Positions 45,858 to 53,523 of a DNA stretch of 64,000 nucleotides are shown in pieces. The position numbers and the translations under genes are program-made. The stretch's first letter is position 1, and each line of letters begins with the position of its first letter. The stretch is from an uncultured Erysipelotrichaceae bacterium. GTDB lineage: Bacteria; Bacillota_I; Bacilli_A; RFN20; CAG-826. The notes below the pieces were generated by a model. The model searched no databases, had not been told where the DNA came from, and was given only the letters and a program-made list of their open reading frames with translations. The stretch covers positions 37,977-101,976 of the forward strand of contig CADAIJ010000006.1 of the NCBI GenBank assembly GCA_902787955.1. The letters run 5' to 3'.

Positions 45858-47032
45858 ATTACGATCACATTATGGTTCGCTTTGGCGAATTATCCACTAA
45901 AGGGAAAAACAAAAAAGACTTTATCCGCGTTTTAGCGAAAAATATTAAAAACGCTCTATCTGATTTTTCTTCATTAGAATATATTGTTCAATTTGATCAT
46001 ATCTATATCAAACTCAATAATGAAAACCATGATGAAGTAATTAAAGTCCTTCAAGATATAAGCGGAATTCACGCTCTTTCATTAGTGTTGAAAACTAATG
46101 ACGATATTGAAAACCTTAAAAAAGTCACTCTCGAACTTATTCAAAAAGAAGATGGCAAAACATTTAAAGTTAAAGCAAAAAGAGCGAATAAAGCTTATCC
46201 AATAATCTCTGATGAAATTAACCGTATCATTGCCTCTAATATTCTTAAGAATACAAATTTAAAAGTGGATGTTCATAATCCAGATATTTTAGTCTCAATT
46301 GAAATTAGAGAAGAAAGTGCTTATGTTTCCACTCATACATATAAAGGAGCGGGGGGTTATCCAGTCGGAACAGGTGCTAAAGTAATGCATATGCTTTCCG
46401 GTGGAATTGATTCACCAGTCGCTGCCTATCTTCTTTTAAAAAGAGGCTTAACCATTGAATGTATTCACTTCGCCTCTCCTCCATACACCAATATTGGAGT
46501 TATCACTAAACTTAAAGATTTATTATCTAAACTAAATAAATACCAAGAACGCATTAAACTCACCATTATTCCATTCACTAAGATTCAAGAGAAGATTTAC
46601 GAGGTAAGTGATGAAAGTTACGCCATTACTATCATGAGAAGAATGATGTATCGCTTTGCTGATCGATTATCAAAGATAAATCACTGCATGGGCATCTCAA
46701 ATGGCGAATCAGTAGGCCAAGTTGCTTCCCAAACCTTAGAATCTATGAATGTAATAAACGCAGTTACAAATGTTCCTGTTTTACGTCCACTCGTTGCGAT
46801 GGATAAACTTGATATCATTGATTTTTCTCGTAAAATTGATTGCTACGATATCTCTATTCGTCCATATGAAGATTGCTGCACAATCTTTGATCCTAAAAAT
46901 CCAAAAACAAAACCAGCTTTAGATAAAGTAATCGAATTTGAATCTAGATTTGATTATGAATCAATGATTGAAGATGCTTTAAATAATAGAGAAGTTATCA
47001 TTGTTAAAAAAGGTGACGAAGATATAATCTAA
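45854..47032 (+). CDS. thiI: tRNA 4-thiouridine synthase ThiI
   Basis: ThiI inserts sulfur at U8 of tRNA. At 392 residues it has the N-terminal ferredoxin-like/THUMP domains (about 1-165) and an adenylating PP-loop domain with LSGGIDSPVAAYL near 179-191. It lacks the C-terminal rhodanese domain of the E. coli protein, as in Bacillus, where the partner desulfurase delivers sulfur directly. It is the last gene of the ezrA operon and ends before a bidirectional terminator. Confidence 0.94.
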   Translation: MNYDHIMVRFGELSTKGKNKKDFIRVLAKNIKNALSDFSSLEYIVQFDHIYIKLNNENHDEVIKVLQDISGIHALSLVLKTNDDIENLKKVTLELIQKEDGKTFKVKAKRANKAYPIISDEINRIIASNILKNTNLKVDVHNPDILVSIEIREESAYVSTHTYKGAGGYPVGTGAKVMHMLSGGIDSPVAAYLLLKRGLTIECIHFASPPYTNIGVITKLKDLLSKLNKYQERIKLTIIPFTKIQEKIYEVSDESYAITIMRRMMYRFADRLSKINHCMGISNGESVGQVASQTLESMNVINAVTNVPVLRPLVAMDKLDIIDFSRKIDCYDISIRPYEDCCTIFDPKNPKTKPALDKVIEFESRFDYESMIEDALNNREVIIVKKGDEDII

Positions 47033-47051
47033 AATTTATATAATCATGAAA

Positions 47052-47078
47052 AAAACCACTCAGAAGTCGAGTGGTTTT
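47052..47078. terminator. Bidirectional intrinsic terminator
   Basis: AAAACCACTC (47052-47061) and GAGTGGTTTT (47069-47078), with a 7-nt loop and A/T tracts outside. It ends thiI (+) and rplT (-). Confidence 0.88.
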
Positions 47079-47096
47079 ATCTTTTTGATTCGTTAA

Positions 47097-47450
47097 TTAT
47101 TTAGCTTTCTTTGCAACTGCAACTAATTCAGCAAATGCTTTCGGATCGTTAATTGCGAGTTCAGCAAGCATCTTACGATTAACCTTAACACCAGCTTTGT
47201 TTAAGCCATCGATAAATCTAGAATAAGAGATATCGTTTAAACGGCATTGGGCGTTAATACGTTTAATCCATAATTTACGATAATCGGATTTTAGTTTCTT
47301 ACGGTCAATGTAAGAATAACGTAAGGAACGAAGAACTTGTTCTTTTGCGGTCTTGAAGAGAAGATGTTTGCTACCGAAGTAACCTTTGGCTCTCTTTAAG
47401 ATTTTTCTACGTCTCGCTCTTGTAGCGACACTATTTTTAACTCTAGCCAT
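47097..47450 (-). CDS. rplT: 50S ribosomal protein L20
   Basis: This is a 117-residue, very basic protein with the conserved blocks [20 protein letters not shown] and [22 protein letters not shown]20 binds 23S rRNA early in assembly and, in Bacillus, represses its own operon by binding the leader of infC. It is last in infC-rpmI-rplT. Shine-Dalgarno AGGAGG lies just ahead of its start. Confidence 0.97.
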   Translation of the reverse strand: MARVKNSVATRARRRKILKRAKGYFGSKHLLFKTAKEQVLRSLRYSYIDRKKLKSDYRKLWIKRINAQCRLNDISYSRFIDGLNKAGVKVNRKMLAELAINDPKAFAELVAVAKKAK

Positions 47451-47465
47451 TGCTTGTTCCTCCTA

Positions 47466-47660
47466 TTATCCTTGGATAAGGATCTTCTCGCGTTTGTAAT
47501 CACTCTTAGAAACTAAAGAAGCCTTTCTTAAATGTCTTTTTTGTTTTGTGGTCTTGTGTGGAGCAAGATGGGAAGTATAAGCACTTTTTCTTTTAAGTTG
47601 TCCGCTGCCAGTGACTTTAACACGTTTAGCGAGTGCTCTTTTGGTTTTCATTTTTGGCAT
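47466..47660 (-). CDS. rpmI: 50S ribosomal protein L35
   Basis: This is a 64-residue ribosomal protein opening [23 protein letters not shown], the family signature, with the basic [15 protein letters not shown] middle. It lies between infC and rplT with a Shine-Dalgarno (AGGAGG) 8-13 nt before its ATG. Confidence 0.97.
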   Translation of the reverse strand: MPKMKTKRALAKRVKVTGSGQLKRKSAYTSHLAPHKTTKQKRHLRKASLVSKSDYKREKILIQG

Positions 47661-47672
47661 GTCTTTTTCCTC

Positions 47673-48245
47673 CTATTTGACAGTAGATGCTAAGACGGCT
47701 GTTAACCATTTGCCGTCAAGAGCAGGGGCTTTGTCGACCTTAGAAATATCTTGTAGCATATCAATGAAGCGATTTAACACTTCTTCACCAACATCAACAT
47801 GGGACAATTGACGACCACGGAATCTCACTCCCACTTTGACACGGTTTCCATCTTCTAAGAACTTACGAGCCGCTTTAGCTTTTGTTTCTAAGTCATGGAG
47901 TCCGATTTGTGGAGTTAATTGGATTTCCTTTATTTCAATGATTTTCTGTTTTTTCTTACTTTCTTTAGCTTTCTTTTGTTGTTCGAAGCGGTATTTGTTG
48001 TAATTGATGAGCTTGCATACTGGTGGGTTTGCACTTGGTGCGACACAGAGTAAGTCAAGTTCTTGTTCAACAGCGATGTGGTAAGCTTCACGAGAAGACA
48101 TCTTGCCTAATTGTTCGCCATTCGCGCCAATAAGAAGAACTTCAGGGAAACGGACTCTCTCATTGATTAAGTCTTTGTTGTTGTTTTGTGGAAGCTTATT
48201 TTGGTTTCCACCATATTGATTTGGATAACTTGGGATAAAAATCAC
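47673..48245 (-). CDS. infC: Translation initiation factor IF-3
   Basis: IF-3 keeps 30S subunits free and checks start codons. The frame gives up to 190 residues: an extra ~20-residue Asn/Gln-rich N-terminus, then the normal opening KDLINERVRFPEVLLIGANGEQLG and the C-terminal domain with KVGVRFRGRQ. The start is doubtful. The GTG at 48243-48245 is separated by a single base from AAAGGAG, too close for normal initiation. In-frame ATT (48240-48242) or ATC (48234-48236) would have better spacing. IF-3 genes in other bacteria start at AUU/AUC and use this for autoregulation. No ATG fits. Confidence 0.93.
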   Translation of the reverse strand: MIFIPSYPNQYGGNQNKLPQNNNKDLINERVRFPEVLLIGANGEQLGKMSSREAYHIAVEQELDLLCVAPSANPPVCKLINYNKYRFEQQKKAKESKKKQKIIEIKEIQLTPQIGLHDLETKAKAARKFLEDGNRVKVGVRFRGRQLSHVDVGEEVLNRFIDMLQDISKVDKAPALDGKWLTAVLASTVK

Positions 48246-48381
48246 TCTCCTTTACTACAAGAAAACGGGTACGAAGCGCACCCGTTAACATAACAAATTT
48301 GAGTCTTTGTTACATAGCATTTACCAACCGATTGATCAGTCTGGTGAGAAGCAGGTGTGCTCTTCTTTCTACGTCTTTGCG
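48246..48381 (-). promoter_or_regulatory. infC-rpmI-rplT leader with attenuator (candidate L20 leader)
   Basis: The ~135-nt leader on the minus strand ends in a terminator-like hairpin: AACGGGT (minus of 48280-48286) and ACCCGTT (minus of 48264-48270) around a GCGCTTCGT region, followed by TTTTCTT. Just before it, AACAAA and TTTGTT form a second hairpin. This is the layout of the Bacillus L20-dependent infC leader, in which L20 binding promotes termination. Confidence 0.7.
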
Positions 48382-48387
48382 AGGATA

Positions 48388-48416
48388 ATAATACATTTAT
48401 CTATGATAAGTGTCAA
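48388..48416 (-). promoter_or_regulatory. infC operon promoter
   Basis: Perfect -35 TTGACA (48411-48416), 17-bp spacer and TATTAT (48388-48393) on the minus strand. Confidence 0.8.
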
Positions 48417-48438
48417 CAAAAACTTTTTTGCGATTTAT

Positions 48439-50358
48439 TTAATTAGAACTACGATTATTAATTTCTTCTTTAATCATCTTGATAAATTCATCTAAAGAAA
48501 CAGTGATTTGTTCTTTTTCACCATATTTACGGTAAGTGACTAAATTATCAGAAACTTCTTTATCGCCAATAACTAATTGATAAGGAATCTTTTGCATTTG
48601 AGCGTCTCTAATCTTATAGCCAAGTTTCTCTGGACGATAATCTGTTTTCACTCTAATTTTTTCCGCTTTTAATCTTTGATATAATTTATCACTATATTCT
48701 TGATGGAAGTTAAGATTAACTGGAATAATCATCGCTTGGGTTGGGGCTAACCAAGTTGGTAAAACACCTTTTGTTTCCTCTAAGAGGAAAGCGATGAAAC
48801 GATCCATACTACCTAAGATTGCTCTATGTACAACAACTGGTCTCGCTTTTTCACCTTTTTCATCAATATAAGAAAGCTCAAATCTTTCCGGTAATTGATA
48901 GTCTAATTGAATCGTGGATAAGGTAACATCATGACCAATGGCGGATCTAACTTGAACGTCGAGTTTTGGACCATAGAAAGCAGCTTCGCCAATCGCTTCA
49001 TAATATTCGACGCCAAGCTCTTTTAAGACTTCTCTAAGTTCGTGTTCACTTCTTTCCCAAAGTTCATCATTACCAAAATATTTTTCAGTATCGTTAGGAT
49101 CTCTTAAAGAAAGACGGAAACGATAATTTTTAAAACCAAAATCGTTATAGACATCAAGAATTAATTTAGTAACTTCTTTAAAGACATCTCCAATTTGACT
49201 TGGCATACAGAATATGTGGGAATCGTTTTGATAGAACGCTCTGGTACGTTCAATACCAGTTAAAGCGCCTGATGCTTCAAAACGGAAGTCGGCAGCAATT
49301 TCCGCAATCTTAAGAGGAAGTTCTCTATAGGAGTGGAGAGTGCTACGATACATAACCATATGATGTGGACAGTTCATAGGTCTAAGGACATATGATTCAT
49401 TATCAACATCCATTTTTGGGAACATATCATCTTTATAGTGAGCCCAGTGACCACTTGTTTTATAAAGTTCAACGTTACCTAAAGCAGGAGTTAAAACATG
49501 TTGATAACCTAAATCAACTTCCTTATCGATAATATAGTCAGCAAGTAATCTTCTAACGATAAAACCGTTAGGTAGCCACATTGGAAGACCTCTTCCAACG
49601 AGTTCATCAAACATAAAGATACCCATTTGTTTACCTAGTTTACGGTGGTCTCTAGCTTTTCGATCTTCTAAAACTTCCATATAGGCTTTAAGTTCTTCTT
49701 CTGTGCTCCAACAAGTACCATAGACTCTTGTCAAAACATCGTTTTTACTATCGCCTCTCCAATAAGCACCTGCTACGGAAAGAAGTTTAAAGTATTTTAA
49801 AACACCAGTGGAAATGACATGCGGACCACGGCATACATCAGCGTAATCACCTTGTTCGTAGATACCAACCATATCATCTTCGACGGCGTCAATTAATTCG
49901 CATTTATATTTATCATTTTTAAATTTTTCTTTAGCGTCTTTCTTTGAAAGCATGTAATGGTTAACTGGAATATTTTCTTTAACGATCTTTTTCATCTCGT
50001 TTTCAATTTTTTCTAAGTCTTCATTACTAATGGCTTCAGGTAGAGCAAAGTCATAGTAAAATCCTTCTTCAATTGCAGGACCCACTCCACAACATGTTCC
50101 TGGATATAATCTTTTCATCGCCTGGGCCATTAAGTGAGCGCAGGAATGATTGATTACATCAAACGCTTCTTTATCTTCAAAGAAAACGAATAATAATTCA
50201 GAATCTTCATTGATTGGAGTCTTTAAATCCACAAGCTTACCATTAAGTTTCGCAACACAGCATTTTTTCAAAATACCAAGTTCTTTAGCAATAACAACAG
50301 CGAGTGTTCCTTGTTCGACTTCTTTAATTGAGCCATCGAGTAATTTTACTTTGACCAT
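48439..50358 (-). CDS. thrS: Threonyl-tRNA synthetase
   Basis: This charges tRNA-Thr and edits Ser-tRNA-Thr. It is 639 residues and complete. Residues 1-60 are the TGS domain. The editing domain has HSCAHLMAQAMKRLYPG, with the HxxxH zinc motif intact. The class II core has the zinc Cys in RPMNCPHHMVMYR and motif 2 RFEASGALTGIERTRAF. The anticodon-binding domain closes the protein. Its leader is a T-box. The Shine-Dalgarno is AAAAGGAG ahead of the ATG. Confidence 0.97.
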   Translation of the reverse strand: MVKVKLLDGSIKEVEQGTLAVVIAKELGILKKCCVAKLNGKLVDLKTPINEDSELLFVFFEDKEAFDVINHSCAHLMAQAMKRLYPGTCCGVGPAIEEGFYYDFALPEAISNEDLEKIENEMKKIVKENIPVNHYMLSKKDAKEKFKNDKYKCELIDAVEDDMVGIYEQGDYADVCRGPHVISTGVLKYFKLLSVAGAYWRGDSKNDVLTRVYGTCWSTEEELKAYMEVLEDRKARDHRKLGKQMGIFMFDELVGRGLPMWLPNGFIVRRLLADYIIDKEVDLGYQHVLTPALGNVELYKTSGHWAHYKDDMFPKMDVDNESYVLRPMNCPHHMVMYRSTLHSYRELPLKIAEIAADFRFEASGALTGIERTRAFYQNDSHIFCMPSQIGDVFKEVTKLILDVYNDFGFKNYRFRLSLRDPNDTEKYFGNDELWERSEHELREVLKELGVEYYEAIGEAAFYGPKLDVQVRSAIGHDVTLSTIQLDYQLPERFELSYIDEKGEKARPVVVHRAILGSMDRFIAFLLEETKGVLPTWLAPTQAMIIPVNLNFHQEYSDKLYQRLKAEKIRVKTDYRPEKLGYKIRDAQMQKIPYQLVIGDKEVSDNLVTYRKYGEKEQITVSLDEFIKMIKEEINNRSSN

Positions 50359-50374
50359 AACTTTTCTCCTTTTA

Positions 50375-50588
50375 AATAAAAAACGTCCCTAACTAGATAA
50401 GGACGAGTTATCGCGGTACCACCTTAATTCGTATAATTTTATACGCTCTTATATCTCTTAACGCGAGTAACGTCTAAGTTATTTCCTTAGAAGCTCAGAA
50501 GTGGTTTTAAGGGACTTCCTATAGGGTTTTTCACCAACCAACCCTCTCTCTAATAGGCTCATCCGTTAACATGTCTTCGTCAACGCTA
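50375..50588 (-). promoter_or_regulatory. T-box leader of thrS (tRNA-Thr sensing)
   Basis: On the minus strand AAGGTGGTACCGCG (50412-50425) is the T-box antiterminator element that pairs with the tRNA acceptor end. The competing terminator is CGTCCTT (50399-50405) with AGGGACG (50384-50390), followed by a T run. A plausible specifier ACC (Thr), followed by A, lies at 50503-50505 in the Stem I region. Uncharged tRNA-Thr would permit read-through into thrS. Confidence 0.9.
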
Positions 50589-50593
50589 GATAT

Positions 50594-50622
50594 AATATAA
50601 TTCTTTTTAGAACTATATTCAA
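50594..50622 (-). promoter_or_regulatory. thrS promoter
   Basis: TTGAAT (50617-50622), 17-bp spacer and TATATT (50594-50599) on the minus strand, just after the ROK kinase gene. Confidence 0.6.
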
Positions 50623-50623
50623 A

Positions 50624-51463
50624 TTAAATATGTTGGAAAGCAAGAACTGCCGCACCCATAAGTCCTGCCCCTTCTGAGAAGTGACATTCAGTTAAATTAG
50701 AATATGGGTTAAGTTCACATAAATCTTCAAAGAAGATCGCTTTCTCTTTCATAACACCACCTGTCACAGTGATGATATCTGGCTCATATGAATTTTGAAC
50801 CATTGTGATGAAATCAGTAAGAATTGTTAACCATTCTTTATAAATATATAAAGCTTTTTCATCTTTCGCTCTAATTAAATCAAATAATTCTTTCGCGGAT
50901 TTAATCTCTAAACCATGGAGTTTACATAAATGAACTAAACCATCACCAGAGGCTAAATATTCATATTCATAATATTCACCATGATAATTAAAATGAGTGT
51001 GACCAATTTCAGTAATGTAGTCTTGGTTTAATTTATCAACACATAAGGCTCCACCTAAACCTGTGGAAATAGTAATAAAGAAAACACGGTCAAAGTTCTT
51101 ACCTTTTCCTAAGACTGCTTCCGCTAAACAGGCGACTTCTGCGTCGTTTCTAATATATAAAGGTAAATTAAATTCCTTCATTAAGAACTCACCTAACGCA
51201 ACATTTTCAATATGAACATTAGGTAAAGTATAAATAAAACCTGTTTCACGATTAACAACACCTGGAACCCCAGCGCCAATCGCACTGACTTCACTTAAAT
51301 CAACATCTAAATCTTTGATAATCTTTTTAATGTTTCCTAAGAAATCTTCAATTGAACCTCTAACCGTTGGGTATTTAAGTTCTTTTTCAATTTCAAAATT
51401 CTCGTTAACTAACGCTAAACGAGTATTTGTTCCACCTATATCAAACGCTAAAACCTTTTTCAT
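50624..51463 (-). CDS. ROK-family sugar kinase (glucokinase-like)
   Basis: This is a 279-residue ASKHA kinase of the ROK class: phosphate loop AFDIGGTNTRLALV (5-18), sugar-site GVPGVVN near 70, RNDAEVACLAEA near 110-121 with the catalytic-Asp region, and TISTGLGGALC near 139. It probably phosphorylates glucose or a related hexose. The ROK zinc motif CxCGxxGCxE is missing; the segment after GHTHFN reads YHGEYYEYEYLASG instead. It lies 1 nt after pfkA, so hexose and fructose 6-phosphate phosphorylation are co-expressed. Confidence 0.85.
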   Translation of the reverse strand: MKKVLAFDIGGTNTRLALVNENFEIEKELKYPTVRGSIEDFLGNIKKIIKDLDVDLSEVSAIGAGVPGVVNRETGFIYTLPNVHIENVALGEFLMKEFNLPLYIRNDAEVACLAEAVLGKGKNFDRVFFITISTGLGGALCVDKLNQDYITEIGHTHFNYHGEYYEYEYLASGDGLVHLCKLHGLEIKSAKELFDLIRAKDEKALYIYKEWLTILTDFITMVQNSYEPDIITVTGGVMKEKAIFFEDLCELNPYSNLTECHFSEGAGLMGAAVLAFQHI

Positions 51464-51464
51464 A

Positions 51465-52430
51465 TTATCTATTAACTAGATCAATCATCTTCATGAGTTC
51501 AATATGCTTATTCTTTGGAAGATCAAGAGCTTCAAGAATATCATAATGGACAAACTTACCATTAATAATACCAATACAAATTCCTGATTCACCATCAAGA
51601 AGAGCTTCAATCGCATGAACACCATATTCAGTGGAAAGAATTCTATCACGAGCAGACGGAGAACCACCTCTTTGTAAGTGACCAAGAACCTCCGCTCTTG
51701 ATTCAATACCGGTAAGTTGGGTTACTTTCTTAGCAAAAGCATGGATATCTGGGAAAACTTTTTCACTAACAATAACAAGGGAATGTTTTTTCTTACCATC
51801 CCTTAATCTAAGTAAGGTAGATATAATTTCATCTTCTGGGATTGGGTGATCATTTGTAATAATCATTTCCACCCCTTCGGCGATACCACTATATAAAGCT
51901 AAGTCGCCACATCTATTACCCATAACTTCAATAAAGGTACATCTTTGATGCGATGTGGTGGTATCTCTAATTTTATCGACACATTCGCAAATAGTGTTTA
52001 AACAAGTATCAAATCCAATGGTTTCGTCTGTAGAAGCAATATCGTTATCAATAGTGCCTGGTAAACCAACAGTTCTAACTCCCATTTCGGTAAGTTTTTT
52101 AGCACCCATATAAGAACCGTCACCACCGATAACAACTAAACCGTCAATTCCAAGTCTATTTAAGTTATCGACTGCGACTCTTCTAACTGCTTCATCTTTA
52201 AATTCAGGAAGACGTGCACTATGAAGAATAGTTCCGCCTCTATTAATAATATCGGAAACAAAGTTACGGTCGACTTGGACAATATTACCTTCGACTAATC
52301 CTTTATATCCTTCATAAACAACAAACATTTCAAGACCGCTTTTTAAACCCGCACGAACAACCGCACGAACACAAGCGTTCATTCCTGGCGCATCACCACC
52401 AGAAGTTAAAACACATACTTTCTTAACCAT
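51465..52430 (-). CDS. pfkA: ATP-dependent 6-phosphofructokinase
   Basis: This is the standard glycolytic PFK: 321 residues, B. subtilis/E. coli type. The ATP-donor signature is GGDGS at 102-106 and PGTIDND at 124-130, with Gly125 where the PPi enzyme has Lys. MGNRCGDLA and the allosteric-site basic residues are present. Shine-Dalgarno GAGG lies before the ATG, with TATAAT at 52450-52455 on the minus strand, so the leader is short. With the PPi-type enzyme at 6288-7496 the cell encodes both donor classes. Confidence 0.95.
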   Translation of the reverse strand: MVKKVCVLTSGGDAPGMNACVRAVVRAGLKSGLEMFVVYEGYKGLVEGNIVQVDRNFVSDIINRGGTILHSARLPEFKDEAVRRVAVDNLNRLGIDGLVVIGGDGSYMGAKKLTEMGVRTVGLPGTIDNDIASTDETIGFDTCLNTICECVDKIRDTTTSHQRCTFIEVMGNRCGDLALYSGIAEGVEMIITNDHPIPEDEIISTLLRLRDGKKKHSLVIVSEKVFPDIHAFAKKVTQLTGIESRAEVLGHLQRGGSPSARDRILSTEYGVHAIEALLDGESGICIGIINGKFVHYDILEALDLPKNKHIELMKMIDLVNR

Positions 52431-52549
52431 AAATTTGACCTCGTGATTAATTATATTATTTTCTTTTTATAAAAGAATAGAAAAATATATTATTTTGTAT
52501 TTGTGCTTAGCCATGATCTTAAATATTTTATATTATCATTATTTATTTA

Positions 52550-52555
52550 TATAAT
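52550..52555 (+). promoter_or_regulatory. -10 box before the candidate micro-ORF
   Basis: TATAAT, 7 nt before an ATG with no Shine-Dalgarno. No good -35 is seen. Confidence 0.3.
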
Positions 52556-52562
52556 GAGACAT

Positions 52563-52634
52563 ATGAAGAATCGCGTTTTTTTCTCCAACAGTTGTTCAGG
52601 GAAGGCAAAACAGGCCTGTTTTTACCGAAAATGA
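52563..52634 (+). CDS. Candidate 23-codon micro-ORF, leaderless arrangement
   Basis: ATG at 52563, TGA at 52632-52634. It encodes a basic 23-residue peptide with two cysteines (...SCSGKAKQAC...). TATAAT lies 7 nt upstream, the same spacing as at gmk and other genes here. Inside it lie a 16-bp perfect palindrome (52607-52622) and a weak hairpin CAGG/CCTG (52597-52600, 52615-52618) with a T run. It could be a leader peptide with an attenuator, or chance. The surrounding 52431-52681 region holds no other gene. Confidence 0.2.
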   Translation: MKNRVFFSNSCSGKAKQACFYRK

Positions 52635-52681
52635 TAAAAATTGACTATTGTTGTTATGCTAAGAATTATTTTTAAAATTTT

Positions 52682-53332
52682 ATGAAAAAATATATTAAAA
52701 TACCTTTAATTATTACTTGTTCAGTTGCTATTACATATGCTCTTGCTTTTTCAATAGGGTTCTTGACTGACAGATATTCACTTCGTTTTGTTGACAACTT
52801 AAAAGGATATGAAAGCCATTTTAAGCCTGTTAATGAATTACCAAAGATTATTGATAACGAAGAGTATAACAAGGTAATGTTTGACAATAACAATTTACAC
52901 AAAAAGAGTTTAAAGATTTTTCCATTAAACATTGCATATCCTTCGTATTTCTTGCTTTTTACTCAAAAAGTAAAATATTTCAATAGCGAAATAGCTGATA
53001 GAGCTGAGATTTATTTGGAATGCAATTATGAAAGTTCTGATTTTGCAAATGAAGTTGATAGGATTTCAAAAATTGAAGATAAAAAGAATAGGATACTTTA
53101 TAGCGAAAATCTCTTTTGTCTTCCATCATTTATTGTTCAGTACAACGACTCATCTAAATATCAATATGCTATAATAAATAGCGAACAAAGAATAATACGT
53201 TATATTTTGTTAATTGTAATTGGAAGCGCTGACTATATCAAATTTGGTAAAGATTTTATTCCGAATCGGAGAATAGTTGATTCAGACTTAAGAGAATATG
53301 CACCATGGGGCAGGTTTTCAATATTTGAATAA
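52682..53332 (+). CDS. Orphan hypothetical protein with N-terminal membrane anchor
   Basis: This 216-residue protein is not recognised. Residues 7-29 form a single membrane helix or uncleaved signal; the rest is predicted outside, with many Tyr, Asn and aromatic residues and two cysteines (near 113 and 146). It stands alone between pfkA and dnaB, outside the conserved Bacillus-like gene order. Its codon use looks richer in ATA and AGG than its neighbours (for example AGG in bases 53056-53095), suggesting recent gain. A TTGACT (52642-52647) and AATTAT (52665-52670) promoter pair lies upstream. No Shine-Dalgarno is visible. Confidence 0.5.
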   Translation: MKKYIKIPLIITCSVAITYALAFSIGFLTDRYSLRFVDNLKGYESHFKPVNELPKIIDNEEYNKVMFDNNNLHKKSLKIFPLNIAYPSYFLLFTQKVKYFNSEIADRAEIYLECNYESSDFANEVDRISKIEDKKNRILYSENLFCLPSFIVQYNDSSKYQYAIINSEQRIIRYILLIVIGSADYIKFGKDFIPNRRIVDSDLREYAPWGRFSIFE

Positions 53333-53355
53333 AATTTTAATTGATATTTTTTAAC

Positions 53356-53386
53356 TGTGGAAAAGTCGTGGATAACTTTTGGATAA
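53356..53386. promoter_or_regulatory. Three helically phased DnaA-box-like repeats
   Basis: TGTGGAAAA (53356-53364), CGTGGATAA (53367-53375) and TTTGGATAA (53378-53386) each differ from the DnaA box TGTGGATAA by one base. They start exactly 11 bp apart in the same orientation. Confidence 0.6.
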
Positions 53387-53430
53387 AATCGAAATAACGG
53401 ACTTCCTGACACTTAATTTCTATAAGCAAA

Positions 53431-53448
53431 TGTGGGTAAGTTTCCACA
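53431..53448. promoter_or_regulatory. Two further DnaA-box-like sites in opposite orientation
   Basis: TGTGGGTAA (53431-53439, one mismatch) is followed directly by GTTTCCACA (53440-53448, two mismatches, reverse orientation). An AT-rich stretch follows. Confidence 0.45.
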
Positions 53449-53505
53449 CTATATTTTTATAAATATTTTGCTCAAAAAATAACTCTAGAAATTAGTAGTT
53501 TTGAG

Positions 53506-53514
53506 TGTTAATAT
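53506..53514 (+). promoter_or_regulatory. Extended -10 promoter of dnaB
   Basis: TG-T-TAATAT, 9 nt before the dnaB ATG at 53524. No Shine-Dalgarno lies in the gap. Confidence 0.5.
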
Positions 53515-53523
53515 TGAGCCACT

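Noticed and set aside
53356..53448. Calling the DnaA-box-like cluster the chromosomal origin
   Set aside because: dnaA, dnaN and a clear unwinding element are not visible and the sites are imperfect; a regulatory or titration role is at least as likely.
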